Shown here: positions 1 through 9,263 of the stretch, piece after piece
How the letters are laid out: the number at the start of each line of letters is the position of its first letter
Numbering within the stretch: position 1 is the first letter of the stretch
Assembly (NCBI RefSeq): GCF_002154575.1
Contig: NZ_MUBA01000121.1
Location: 1 to 57,534, forward strand
Length of the DNA: 57,534 nt
Reading direction: 5' to 3'
DNA from: Streptomyces bobili
Lineage (GTDB): Bacteria; Actinomycetota; Actinomycetes; Streptomycetales; Streptomycetaceae
Notes under the pieces: generated by a model
The model's database searches: none
Told to the model about the DNA's origin: nothing
The model's input: only the letters and a program-made list of their open reading frames with translations
Position numbers and translations under genes: made by a program

Positions 1-193
1 GCCGTCGGCGCTGGGCTGGCGTACGGAGGCGTACGTGGAGGTGTACTGCGAGGGGGCCGCGCCGCCGCGGCGGCTCACGGAGGTGGTGCGCAACCATCCG
101 GAGATCACCGCGGCGATGACGGTGACGGGCGGCGCGGCCCCCTCGCAGTACACCTCCACGTACGCCTCCGTACGCCAGCCCAGCGCCGACGGC
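1..193. repeat. Perfect 66-bp inverted repeat at the left window edge (fold-back)
   Basis: Bases 1-66 are the exact reverse complement of 128-193, with a 61-bp spacer (67-127). Read on the plus strand from base 2, the left arm plus spacer encodes a sensible stretch of the Lrp/AsnC protein (ending in RNHPEITAAMTVTG). The right arm encodes the overlapping part of the same protein on the minus strand. The same gene therefore reads in both directions from one join, which no functional gene would do. This is most simply a fold-back chimera at a contig end; a genuine small inversion is the alternative. Confidence 0.9.
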
Positions 194-378
194 TGCACCG
201 TCGCCGTGAACCCGGTGATCACGCCGCTGTCCCGCAGCCGGTCCACCCGGCGCTTGACCGCGGTCGCCGACAGCCCGACCGCCGTGCCGATCTCGGCGAA
301 GCTCGTCCTGGCATTCGCCATCAGCGCGGTGAGGATCTTCCGGTCGAGCTCGTCGAAAGGGGCGGGGCCGCTGTTCAT
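128..378 (-). CDS. Lrp/AsnC family transcriptional regulator, N-terminal part
   Basis: The minus-strand gene starts at an ATG and opens with an AsnC-type helix-turn-helix (DRKILTALMANARTSFAEIG, then LSATAVKRRVDRLRDSGVI). It continues into the start of the ligand-binding RAM domain (GWRTEAYVEVYCEGAAPP) and then loses sense where the fold-back begins. The missing continuation appears in inverted orientation at 67-127 (RRLTEVVRNHPEITAAM). Family members are about 150 residues, bind amino acids or related effectors and often regulate a neighbour. Divergent placement relative to the LytTR/symporter operon makes that operon a possible target. Family assignment is firm; the effector is unknown. Confidence 0.8.
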
Positions 379-387
379 GTGGGCACT

Positions 388-402
388 GTATCCAGCGGAT
401 AC
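388..402. promoter_or_regulatory. 15-bp palindrome between lrp and the LytTR operon
   Basis: GTATCC-AGC-GGATAC is a perfect 6-3-6 inverted repeat lying 10 bp in front of the Lrp start codon, in the 78-bp divergent intergenic region. Lrp/AsnC proteins commonly autoregulate through such dyads, so this is a plausible operator. It could equally be a LytTR or other site. Confidence 0.45.
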
Positions 403-456
403 GTCCGCACCCCGGTACATGTCCAGCCGTACGGATCGCCCCTACACTCCACCTTC

Positions 457-1206
457 ATGCTGCGCGCCCTCGCCGTCGACGACGAACGCCCCTCACTGGA
501 GGAGCTGCTCTACCTGCTCACCGCGGATCCCCGGATCGGGAGCGTGGAGGGCGCCGGTGACGCGACGGAGGCGCTGCGCCGGATCAACAGGGCCCTGGAG
601 TCCGGCCCCGACGGCCCGGAGGCCATCGACGTCGTCTTCCTCGACATCCAGATGCCCGGCCTCGACGGCCTCGACCTGGCCCGGCTGCTCACCGGCTTCG
701 CCCGACCGCCCCTGGTGGTGTTCGTCACCGCCCACGAGGACTTCGCCGTCCAGGCCTTCGACCTGAAGGCCGTCGACTACGTCCTCAAACCGGTCCGCAA
801 GGAACGCCTCGCCGAGGCCGTCCGCCGCGCCGCCGAACAGCGCGGCGCCGCCCCCCGCATCCCCGTCCACGAACCCGACCCCGACCAGATACCCGTCGAG
901 CTGGGCGGGGTGACCCGGTTCGTCCCCGTCGACGACATCACCCACGTGGAGGCCCAGGGCGACTACGCCCGCCTGCACACCGACCGCGGCAGCCACCTCG
1001 TCCGCATCCCGCTGTCCACCCTGGAGGAGCGCTGGCGCGCCCGCGGCTTCGTCCGCATCCACCGCCGCCACCTCGTCGCCCTGCGCCACATAGGCGAACT
1101 CCGGCTGGACGCCGGCACCGTCAGCGTCGTCGTCGGCGGCGAGGAACTCCAGGTCAGCCGCCGCCACGCCCGCGAACTGCGGGACCTGCTGATGAGGAGG
1201 CCGTGA
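457..1206 (+). CDS. LytTR-family response regulator
   Basis: This is a 249-residue two-component response regulator. The receiver domain (about 1-120) has the acidic pair at residues 8-9, the phospho-acceptor Asp63 in FLDIQMPG and the conserved Lys in YVLKP. The C-terminal LytTR DNA-binding domain (about 145-245) contains VDDITHVEAQGDYARLHT and FVRIHRRHLV. ATG 457 is preferred over the upstream in-frame GTG at 379 because the protein then begins directly at the first beta-strand (MLRALAVDDE). The stop overlaps the next gene, and the partner kinase lies two genes on. It probably controls its own operon, including the symporter. Confidence 0.93.
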   Translation: MLRALAVDDERPSLEELLYLLTADPRIGSVEGAGDATEALRRINRALESGPDGPEAIDVVFLDIQMPGLDGLDLARLLTGFARPPLVVFVTAHEDFAVQAFDLKAVDYVLKPVRKERLAEAVRRAAEQRGAAPRIPVHEPDPDQIPVELGGVTRFVPVDDITHVEAQGDYARLHTDRGSHLVRIPLSTLEERWRARGFVRIHRRHLVALRHIGELRLDAGTVSVVVGGEELQVSRRHARELRDLLMRRP

Positions 1207-1571
1207 CGGTGCCCCAGCAGGACCCCGCCGAGCGCCGCGTCGTCGTCACCGGCCCGCCCCGCCGCACCCGACGTACCTCCGGCTACTACCGCCCGCGCAC
1301 CGAGATCGACGAGCAGACCACCCTCGGCCACACCTACGTCCGCTCCCTCATGCGCACCCAGCTGCGCGCCGCCCTCACCGTGTTCGCCGTCCTCGTCCTG
1401 CTGGTCGGCCCGCTGCCCCTGCTGTTCGCGGCGATGCCCGACGCCCGCCGCCTGGAGTGGGCGGTCCTCGGCTTCGGCCTGTACGCCCCGCTGGTGCTCC
1501 TCGCCCGCTGGTACGTCCGCCGCGCCGAACGCAACGAACGCGACCTCGTGCGCCTGGTCGAGGACCGATGA
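1203..1571 (+). CDS. Small two-helix membrane protein, symporter partner
   Basis: This 122-residue protein has a basic, disordered N-terminus and two hydrophobic helices (about 57-77 and 88-103), followed by a charged tail. It starts at a GTG overlapping the regulator stop and ends in an ATGA overlap with the symporter gene. Small two-TM proteins of the DUF485 type sit just before solute:sodium symporters in many bacteria, and this one has the same position and architecture. I do not recognise DUF485 motifs with certainty, so the name is withheld. A role in stability or assembly of the transporter is inferred from context only. Confidence 0.8.
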   Translation: MTVPQQDPAERRVVVTGPPRRTRRTSGYYRPRTEIDEQTTLGHTYVRSLMRTQLRAALTVFAVLVLLVGPLPLLFAAMPDARRLEWAVLGFGLYAPLVLLARWYVRRAERNERDLVRLVEDR

Positions 1572-3283
1572 ACTCCACGTTCGCCGTCCCCGCCGTCGCC
1601 CTCGTCGTCGTGGCGACCGTCCTCGTCGGCGCCTTCGGCCTGCGCATCTCCCGCACGACCTCCGACTTCTACGTCGCCTCCCGCACGGTCGGCCCCCGCC
1701 TCAACGCCGCCGCCATCAGCGGCGAGTACCTCTCCGCGGCCTCCTTCCTCGGCATCGCGGGACTGGTCCTCGTACAGGGCCCGGACATGCTCTGGTACCC
1801 GGTCGGCTACACCGCCGGCTACCTGGTCCTGCTGCTCTTCGTCGCCGCCCCGCTGCGCCGCTCCGGCGCCTACACCCTCCCCGACTTCGCCGAGGCCCGC
1901 CTCGCCTCCCAGGCGGTACGGAGGCTCGCAGGCGCCTTCGTCGTCGGCGTCGGCTGGCTCTATCTGCTGCCCCAGCTCCAGGGCGCCGGACTGACCCTGA
2001 CCGTGCTGACCGGGGCGCCCGACTCCCTCGGCGGACTCATCGTCGCCGTCGTGGTCGTCGCGACCGTCGCCGCCGGCGGCATGCGCAGCATCACCTTCGT
2101 GCAGGCCTTCCAGTACTGGCTCAAGCTCACCGCCCTCCTCGTCCCCGCCCTCTTCCTGATCCTCGCCTGGCAGGCCGACGGCGCGCCCCGGCACGTCTTC
2201 GAGGAGCCGCCCGCCTTCCGCGACCAGCGGGCCGTCCGCGTCGACACCACCCTCGACCTGCTGCTGGACCGGCCCCTGACCGTGACGGTGACCGGCACGG
2301 TCGACGGCCACCGCCACGAGGAGGCCGCCCTCAGCCTCCCCGCCGGCACCCACCGCATCGAACAGGGCACCCGCCTCGGCTTCACCCCCGGCACCCCCGT
2401 CCCCACCGCCGAACGCGGCAGCAACGGCGGCATGTCCACCAGCCTCGCCGCAGGTCGGGAGGAACGCCCGCTGTACGCCACGTACGGCCTGATCCTCGCC
2501 ACCTTCCTCGGCACGATGGGCCTGCCGCACGTCGTCGTCCGCTTCTACACCAGTCCGCACGGTGTCGCCGCCCGCCGCACCACCGTCGCCGTCCTGGCCC
2601 TGATCGGCGCCTTCTACCTGCTGCCGCCCGTCTACGGCGCCCTCGGCCGCATCTACGCCCCGGAGCTGGCCCTCACCGGCGACGCCTACGCGGCCGTCCT
2701 GCTGCTGCCCGACCGCATGATCGGCGGCCTCGGCGGCGACCTCCTCGGCGCGCTGGTCGCGGGCGGCGCCTTCGCTGCGTTCCTGTCCACCGCGTCGGGC
2801 CTGACCATGGCCGTCGCGGGCGTCCTCACCCAGGACGTCCTGCCCACCCGCGGCGTACGGCACTTCCGGCTGGGCACCGGTCTCGCCATGGCCGTACCGC
2901 TCGCCGCGAGCCTGCTGGTGGGCGGGCTGCCCGTCGCCGACGCGGTGGGGCTCGCCTTCGCCGTGTCCGCGTCCTCGTTCTGCCCGCTGCTCGTCCTAGG
3001 CATCTGGTGGCGCCGGCTGACCCCGCCGGGCGCCGCCGCCGGGATGCTGGTGGGCGGCGGCTCGGCCTTCGTCGCCGTCGCCGCGACCATGGCGGGGCTG
3101 CCCGTCACGGGCGGCCTGCACGCCCTGCTGGCCTGGCCCGCCCTGTGGTCGGTCCCGTTGGGTTTCCTCACCATGATCCTGGTGTCCCTGGCCACCCCGG
3201 GCCGCGTCCCGGCCGGTACGGCGTCGATCCTGGCCCGCTTCCATCTGCCGGAGGAACTGCGGGCGGCGGAGGTCAAGGCATGA
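1568..3283 (+). CDS. Solute:sodium symporter (cation/acetate-type)
   Basis: This 571-residue SSS-family transporter resembles ActP/MctC. The N-terminal region carries FYVASRTVGPRLNAAAISGEY and SFLGIAG, typical of acetate/monocarboxylate symporters, and LGTMGLPHVVVRFYT is also characteristic. About 13 hydrophobic segments are visible. Between roughly residues 205 and 300 there is an unusually long polar insert predicted to be extracytoplasmic (TLDLLLDRPLTVTVTGTVDG and onwards). The start is the ATG overlapping the preceding stop. Co-transcription with a LytS/LytTR pair suggests uptake of a small carboxylate such as acetate or pyruvate, but the substrate cannot be read from sequence. Confidence 0.92.
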   Translation: MNSTFAVPAVALVVVATVLVGAFGLRISRTTSDFYVASRTVGPRLNAAAISGEYLSAASFLGIAGLVLVQGPDMLWYPVGYTAGYLVLLLFVAAPLRRSGAYTLPDFAEARLASQAVRRLAGAFVVGVGWLYLLPQLQGAGLTLTVLTGAPDSLGGLIVAVVVVATVAAGGMRSITFVQAFQYWLKLTALLVPALFLILAWQADGAPRHVFEEPPAFRDQRAVRVDTTLDLLLDRPLTVTVTGTVDGHRHEEAALSLPAGTHRIEQGTRLGFTPGTPVPTAERGSNGGMSTSLAAGREERPLYATYGLILATFLGTMGLPHVVVRFYTSPHGVAARRTTVAVLALIGAFYLLPPVYGALGRIYAPELALTGDAYAAVLLLPDRMIGGLGGDLLGALVAGGAFAAFLSTASGLTMAVAGVLTQDVLPTRGVRHFRLGTGLAMAVPLAASLLVGGLPVADAVGLAFAVSASSFCPLLVLGIWWRRLTPPGAAAGMLVGGGSAFVAVAATMAGLPVTGGLHALLAWPALWSVPLGFLTMILVSLATPGRVPAGTASILARFHLPEELRAAEVKA

Positions 3284-4485
3284 GCGGCTTCCTCGCGGGC
3301 CTGTGCATCGCGATCCTGCCCTGCCTCGCCGTCGGCTTCTGGCTGGGCCGGCGCACCGCCCGCCCGCAGAGCCTCGGCGACCTCGGCACACCCGTCGAGC
3401 ACGCCACCTTCCAGACCCTGCACACCGCCTCCCTCGCCGCCCCGCCGCTGCGCGCCGGCCTCACCGAGGAGACGGCCCGCAAGTCCGCCGGCCGGCTGCG
3501 CACCCTGCTCGGCACGGACGCACTCTGCCTCACGGACCGCGAACAGCTCCTGGCCTGGGACGGCGTGGGCGCCCACCACCGCACGGAGATCATGGCCCGG
3601 CTGGCCGGCCCGCTCGACACCGGCCGCGGCGAGGCCTTCCCGCTCACCTGCGACGCCCCCGACTGCCCGGTCCGCTGGGCCGTGCTCACCCCGCTGACCG
3701 TCGACGACCGGGTGCACGGCGCCCTCGTCGTCTGCGCGCCGCGTGAGTCGGCCGTGCTGGTCCGGGCCGCGGGCGAGGTGGCCCGCTGGGTGAGCGTCCA
3801 GCTCGAGCTGGCCGACCTCGACGACTCCCGCACCCGCCTCATCGAGGCCGAGATCAAGGCCCTGCGCGCGCAGATCTCCCCGCACTTCATCTTCAACTCG
3901 CTGGCGGTGATCGCCTCGTTCGTCCGTACCGACCCGGAGCGGGCCCGCGAGCTGCTCCTGGAGTTCGCCGACTTCACCCGCTACTCGTTCCGCCGGCACG
4001 GCGACTTCACCACCCTCGCCGACGAACTGCACGCCATCGACCACTATCTGGCACTGGTCAGGGCCCGCTTCGGCGACCGCCTCTCCGTCACCCTCCAGAT
4101 AGCGCCGGAGGTCCTTCCGGTGGCCCTGCCCTTCCTCTGCCTCCAGCCGCTGGTGGAGAACGCCGTCAAGCACGGCCTGGAGGGCAAGGCCGACAAGTGC
4201 CATATCCAGATCACCGCCCAGGACGCCGGCGCCGAGGCCCTGGTCGTCATCGAGGACGACGGCGCGGGCATGGACCCGGCCCTGCTGCGCCGCATCCTGG
4301 CCGGCGAGGTCAGTCCGTCCGGCGGCATCGGCCTGTCCAACGTCGACGACCGGCTCCGCCAGGTGTACGGCGACGACCACGGCCTGGTGATCGAGACCGC
4401 GCCCGGAGCGGGCATGAGGATCAGCGCCCGGCTGCCGAAGTACCAGCCGGGCGTCCACTCGGCGGCCCGCCTGACACCGGGCTGA
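3280..4485 (+). CDS. LytS-type sensor histidine kinase
   Basis: This 401-residue kinase has one N-terminal membrane helix (about 5-23), a GAF-like sensing region (about 60-175) and a His_kinase domain with the phospho-acceptor His202 in QISPHFIFNSL. A HATPase domain follows, with ENAVKHGLEG and DDGAGMD. This family (LytS/YpdA/BtsS) pairs with LytTR regulators, here the first gene of the operon. Unlike classical LytS it lacks the multi-TM 5TM-LYT sensor, so sensing would be through the GAF-like domain or through the co-encoded transporter. It overlaps the symporter stop by 4 bp. Confidence 0.93.
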   Translation: MSGFLAGLCIAILPCLAVGFWLGRRTARPQSLGDLGTPVEHATFQTLHTASLAAPPLRAGLTEETARKSAGRLRTLLGTDALCLTDREQLLAWDGVGAHHRTEIMARLAGPLDTGRGEAFPLTCDAPDCPVRWAVLTPLTVDDRVHGALVVCAPRESAVLVRAAGEVARWVSVQLELADLDDSRTRLIEAEIKALRAQISPHFIFNSLAVIASFVRTDPERARELLLEFADFTRYSFRRHGDFTTLADELHAIDHYLALVRARFGDRLSVTLQIAPEVLPVALPFLCLQPLVENAVKHGLEGKADKCHIQITAQDAGAEALVVIEDDGAGMDPALLRRILAGEVSPSGGIGLSNVDDRLRQVYGDDHGLVIETAPGAGMRISARLPKYQPGVHSAARLTPG

Positions 4486-4497
4486 GCCGCCCGGTCA

Positions 4498-4680
4498 TCA
4501 CGTCGTGCGCATGGCGACCATCGCGAGGGTGATCAGCCCGAGCACGACCCAGCCGAACCACAGCCAGCCGTTGCTGCCGAGCGCCACCGTGTAGGCGGTC
4601 ACCGCGACGAGGCCGCCGATGGTGAGCACCCCCATGGTCTTCGTGGAACTGTCCGCCGAACCGTTCATGGACCGGGGCAT
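4498..4680 (-). CDS. Small two-helix membrane protein
   Basis: This 60-residue protein has a short polar N-terminus (MPRSMNGSADSSTKTMG) and two hydrophobic segments (GVLTIGGLVAVTAYTVAL and WLWFGWVVLGLITLAMVAM). The start at 4680 is chosen because GGAGGAGGG lies about 7 nt upstream; an upstream in-frame start would place the ribosome site inside the gene. It lies downstream of and codirectional with the CtaG gene, with a small hairpin between. No function is recognised. Confidence 0.7.
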   Translation of the reverse strand: MPRSMNGSADSSTKTMGVLTIGGLVAVTAYTVALGSNGWLWFGWVVLGLITLAMVAMRTT

Positions 4681-4772
4681 CGCGACACCCTCCTCCGGCA
4701 CACCCCCCACAGGGTGTGTCCCCCTCCATGGTGCCCTGGTTCCGGCCCTTCAGCCCCGGCGAACGCCCAACG

Positions 4773-4823
4773 GCGTCAACGGTGCCCACGGCATCCGGTC
4801 AACGGCGTCCGGTCAACGGCGTC
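4773..4823. repeat. Short tandem repeat over the ctaG stop codon
   Basis: CGGTCAACGGCGTC occurs twice in direct tandem (4796-4809 and 4810-4823), with degenerate copies just upstream (CCAACGGCGTCAACGG). The second copy includes the stop codon of the CtaG gene. It probably arose by slippage. It may influence 3'-end structure, but nothing in the sequence shows a function. Confidence 0.7.
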
Positions 4824-5760
4824 CGCTCAGCGAGGCCAGGTAGGCGTTGTACGCCTCCAGCTCCTTGTCACCGTCACGGTCGGCGGCCCGGTCCTGGCGC
4901 TTGGCCTGCCGCTGCTCGGAGCCGTACCACTGGAACAGCAGCGCGATCAGCACCAGCACCGACGGGATCTCGCTGAACGCCCAGGCGATACCGCCGGCCG
5001 CGTTCTGGTCGGCGAGGGCGTCGATGCCGAGGGAGGCGGGCGGGTTCTCGAACGTCTTCACCATCGGCGTGGACGCCATCATCAGCGCGATGCCGAAGAA
5101 CGCGTGGAACGGCATTCCGGCGAACAGCTCCAGCATCCGCATCAGGTAGCCCGGCCGGTTCGGCCCCGGGTCCACGCCCATGATCGGCCAGAAGAACACC
5201 ACGCCGACGGCGAGGAAGTGCACCATCATCGCCGCGTGCCCGAGGTCCGAGCCCATCAGGAAGTCGAAGATCGGCGTGAAGTACAGCGCGTACAGGCTCG
5301 CGATGAACAAGGGGATCGTGAACGCGGGATGCGTGACGATCCGCATGTACCAGCTGTGCAGCAGCATCAGCAGCAGCTCACGCGGCCCCTTGCGGCCCTT
5401 GCCCGCGGTGGGCAGGGCGCGCAGCGCCAGGGTGACCGGGGCGCCGAGCAGGAGCAGGATCGGCGACAGCATGCTGATCACCATGTGCTGCACCATGTGC
5501 ACGCTGAACATGACCATGCCGTAGTCGTTCAGCCTCGTGCACATCACCAGCATGATCGTCAGTACGCCGACGACGAACGCCACCGTCCGCCCCGCCGACC
5601 ACGCGTCCCCGCGCCGCCGCAGCCGCACGACACCCCAGGCGTACAGCCCGAGCGCGGCCAGACAGGCGACGAGGAAGAACGGGTCCGGTGACCACTGAAG
5701 ACCCCGCCCCAGCGTGAACGGCGGCAGATCCATGGTCATGCCGTGCCCGCTGTGATCCAT
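4813..5760 (-). CDS. ctaG: Cytochrome c oxidase assembly protein, CtaG family
   Basis: This 315-residue membrane protein of the caa3_CtaG family begins with a His/Met-rich N-terminus (MDHSGHGMTMD), suited to copper handling, followed by about seven membrane helices. Conserved family features include MVMFSVHMVQHMVISML, the Pro-rich SPILLLLGAP, and FFWPIMGVDPGPNRPGY. CtaG proteins help deliver copper to the CuB centre of terminal oxidases in the cytoplasmic membrane. It is a single gene upstream of the 60-residue membrane protein. The C-terminus is charged and soluble. Confidence 0.9.
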   Translation of the reverse strand: MDHSGHGMTMDLPPFTLGRGLQWSPDPFFLVACLAALGLYAWGVVRLRRRGDAWSAGRTVAFVVGVLTIMLVMCTRLNDYGMVMFSVHMVQHMVISMLSPILLLLGAPVTLALRALPTAGKGRKGPRELLLMLLHSWYMRIVTHPAFTIPLFIASLYALYFTPIFDFLMGSDLGHAAMMVHFLAVGVVFFWPIMGVDPGPNRPGYLMRMLELFAGMPFHAFFGIALMMASTPMVKTFENPPASLGIDALADQNAAGGIAWAFSEIPSVLVLIALLFQWYGSEQRQAKRQDRAADRDGDKELEAYNAYLASLSGRR

Positions 5761-5817
5761 CCGCCGGCTCCTGATTCGTGGGGGGTTGTACGTTTCCTGC
5801 GCCCCAAGACTAGAACC

Positions 5818-5845
5818 GCCCCCGGCGACTCACGTCACCGGGGGC
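5818..5845 (-). terminator. Hairpin downstream of pfkA
   Basis: GCCCCCGGCGAC and GTCACCGGGGGC form a 12-bp stem with one mismatch around a 4-nt loop, about 35 nt beyond the phosphofructokinase stop on the minus strand. There is no clear U-tract, as is usual in Streptomyces. Confidence 0.6.
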
Positions 5846-5878
5846 AGAGACAGGGGCACCCACGAGGAGCCCGGAAGG

Positions 5879-6904
<1,026 letters not shown>

Positions 6905-6999
6905 AGCCCGAACAACCTTCTCCACGTGGGCCGGATCCGGACCGCATTGTCCGGCTCGATCCCCGCCACCCTAGCGGCAGGAGGGGGCGGGGCCGAAGC

Positions 7000-7022
7000 G
7001 CACGTCCGCCTGCTGGACGTGC
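7000..7022. repeat. 23-bp inverted repeat between gatD and pfkA
   Basis: GCACGTCC and GGACGTGC (8-bp arms, 7-nt spacer) lie about 100 nt upstream of pfkA and 100 nt downstream of the gatD stop. It may be a terminator for gatD/murT or an operator for pfkA; the sequence alone does not decide. Confidence 0.5.
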
Positions 7023-7119
7023 CTGCTCACCTGTGCGGACGTACCGTCATTCGGGCTGCTGGCGGCACCCCGAAGATCGGGTGAACACACAGGTCACGCG
7101 GGCTGCCGCGGAGCGCCTG

Positions 7120-7848
7120 CTAGGCGGGCTGCTGCGCGGACGCGATGCGCTCGCTGCGCAGGGCCTCGTACCAGCGGTCGTCGGTCGGCGGGAGCGCGTT
7201 CACATCGAGCGCCAGCTTCAGCAGCAGATCCGCGATGAGCGGGTTGCGGGCCAGTACCGGACCGTGCATGTAGGTGCCGAAGACGGTGTCGTTGTACGCG
7301 CCCTCGGTGCCGTCGCCCGTGCCGTTGCCCTTGCCGATCTGGACGCGGGCGAGCGGGCGGGCGGTCGGGCCGAGGTGGGTGATGCCCTGGTGGTTCTCGA
7401 AGCCGGTGAGCGAGGGCAGCCCGAGACGCGGGTCGATGTCCGCGAGGACGTCGCCGACACAGCGCTCGCCCTCACCGCGGGTCGTGGTGACGTCGAGCAG
7501 ACCGAGGCCGGGCTCGCGCTGACCGAGGTCGTTGACGAACTCGTGGCCCAGGATCTGGTAGCCGGCGCACACCGCGAACACGATCGCGCCGTTCTGCACC
7601 GCCTGGTACAGGTGCCCGTCCCGGCGCAGCCGCTCGGCGGCCAGCCGCTGCGGCCGGTCCTCACCGCCGCCGATCAGGTAGATGTCGCCGGAGGTCGGGA
7701 TCGGCTGGTCGCTGCGCACGTCCAGCCGGGCCACGTCGAGCCCGCGCTGCCGCGCCCGCCGCTCCACGACCAGGACGTTGCCCTGGTCGCCGTAGGTGCT
7801 GAGCAGGTCCGGGTAGATCCAGACGACCCGCAGTTGGTTGTCACTCAT
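7120..7848 (-). CDS. gatD: Lipid II isoglutaminyl synthase, glutamine amidotransferase subunit GatD
   Basis: This is a 242-residue class I glutamine amidotransferase-like protein of the CobB/CobQ type. The nucleophile Cys94 is in FAVCAGYQ, the catalytic His195 is in TYMHGP, and the oxyanion region is LIGGGEDRPQ. GatD supplies ammonia to MurT for amidating the D-Glu of lipid II, a cytoplasmic step of peptidoglycan synthesis. The gene follows murT with 18 nt between stop and start. ATG 7848 and an adjacent GTG at 7851 both fit the GAGGAG ribosome site. The cysteine position matches that known for the Staphylococcus enzyme. Confidence 0.93.
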   Translation of the reverse strand: MSDNQLRVVWIYPDLLSTYGDQGNVLVVERRARQRGLDVARLDVRSDQPIPTSGDIYLIGGGEDRPQRLAAERLRRDGHLYQAVQNGAIVFAVCAGYQILGHEFVNDLGQREPGLGLLDVTTTRGEGERCVGDVLADIDPRLGLPSLTGFENHQGITHLGPTARPLARVQIGKGNGTGDGTEGAYNDTVFGTYMHGPVLARNPLIADLLLKLALDVNALPPTDDRWYEALRSERIASAQQPA

Positions 7849-7866
7849 CACGTGAAGCTCCTCGGG

Positions 7867-9105
7867 TCAGTTGCCGACGCGGCGGCGCAGGTCCTGGAAT
7901 GCGGTGTAGTTCGCGATGACCTCGATACGGCCGGGCGGCGCCAGCTGCACGGCCTGGTCGACGTTCTCGCACACCTGGAAGTGCTGGTTGGCCACCTCGA
8001 GCCGCACGGCGAGGTCCAGCTTGCGGTCACCGACGACGAAGATCGGGTGGCCGGTCAGCCGGGTGTAGTCGACGTCCCAGAGCCAGGAGGTGTCGGTGCC
8101 GTCGGCGCCGCGCGCGTTCACCGAGAGGATGACCGGCGTGGGCGGCGGATCGATCAGGCTGAACGTCTCCAGCCAGCCCGCCGGGTTCTTCGCCAGCAGC
8201 AGGCGCAGGTCGCGCTGCATGAACTGGACGACGTCGTAGCGTCCGGCGACGGCCTGCACCTGGTACATCCGCTCCAGCGCGACCTGCGGCGGCACGCCGA
8301 ACACGGCGACGACGGCGGCCGAGGAGGCGGCGTTGGCCTTGTTGGCGCGGCCCGGCAGCTGGAGGTGGATCGGCCAGGCGGAGCCGTGCGGGTCGAGGAC
8401 GTGGTCGCCGGAGAGCGCCCAGCTCGGCGTCGGCCGCCGGAACCCGCACTCGCCGCAGAACCAGTCGTCGCCGGGGCGCTGCATCACACCGCCGCAGGAC
8501 GGGCAGGACCAGGCGTCGTCCTTCCACATCTGCCCGGCGGCGACCCAGATCACGTTGGGGGAGGAGGACGCGGCCCACACCACCAGGGGATCGTCGGCGT
8601 TGGCGATGACGACGGCCTTGGAACCGGCCAGTCCCTCGCGCCAGTTCTCGGCGAGCATGCGGGTCTCGGCGGCGCGGTCCAGCTGGTCGCGCGAGAGGTT
8701 GAGCAGCGCGATGCACTTGGGCGCGGTGTCGCGGGCGACCCCGGCGAGGTACTTCTCGTCGACCTCGATCACGGCGTACTTGGCGTCCGAGCCGCCCGCG
8801 AGCGCCGAGGTGATGCCGGCGGGCATGTTCGCGCCGAGCGCGTTGGAGACGACCGGGCCCGCGGCCCCCAGGGCCTCCGCGATGAGACGGGTGGTCGTGG
8901 TCTTGCCGTTGGTCGCCGAGACGAGGATGACATCCAGGTTCTGGGCGAGCCGGGCGAGGAGGTCGGGGTCGAGTTTCAGCGCCACCCGGCCGCCGATCAC
9001 CGAACCGCTGCCGCGTCCCGCGGCCCGCGATGCCGCAGCGACCGCCTTGCCCGCGGTCACGGCGATCTTGGCCCGCGGCGTGAGCGGGTCCGAGTTGCCT
9101 GCCAT
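7867..9105 (-). CDS. murT: Lipid II isoglutaminyl synthase, Mur ligase-like subunit MurT
   Basis: This 412-residue Mur ligase homologue has the P-loop ATNGKTTTTR (about 64-73) and the zinc-ribbon insert typical of MurT, seen as CPSCGG and CGECG near residues 206-228. The C-terminal DUF1727 region (VNARGADGTDTSWLWDVD) follows. With GatD it converts D-Glu to D-isoGln in lipid II. ATG 9105 is chosen over an upstream in-frame ATG at 9186 because AAGGAGG sits about 10 nt before it and the homologous N-terminus begins there. It is the first gene of a two-gene unit. Confidence 0.94.
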   Translation of the reverse strand: MAGNSDPLTPRAKIAVTAGKAVAAASRAAGRGSGSVIGGRVALKLDPDLLARLAQNLDVILVSATNGKTTTTRLIAEALGAAGPVVSNALGANMPAGITSALAGGSDAKYAVIEVDEKYLAGVARDTAPKCIALLNLSRDQLDRAAETRMLAENWREGLAGSKAVVIANADDPLVVWAASSSPNVIWVAAGQMWKDDAWSCPSCGGVMQRPGDDWFCGECGFRRPTPSWALSGDHVLDPHGSAWPIHLQLPGRANKANAASSAAVVAVFGVPPQVALERMYQVQAVAGRYDVVQFMQRDLRLLLAKNPAGWLETFSLIDPPPTPVILSVNARGADGTDTSWLWDVDYTRLTGHPIFVVGDRKLDLAVRLEVANQHFQVCENVDQAVQLAPPGRIEVIANYTAFQDLRRRVGN

Positions 9106-9263
9106 CAGTTCTCGATCCTCCTTGCGTACGCGCCGCGCCTGAAGCCTGACGGCAACGTGGTAGGTGGTCAGCCTATCGAGATCCATTCACAGTCCCGAAT
9201 CCCGGCACCGTCTCACGCTGCGCACGGCATGCGCGTGTCAGAAAGGACCGTACCCTTGCCGCC

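Noticed and set aside
1334..2863. 509-codon minus-strand open frame over the symporter gene
   Set aside because: It is antisense shadow coding with Gly/Glu/Ala/Asp low complexity and no start context.
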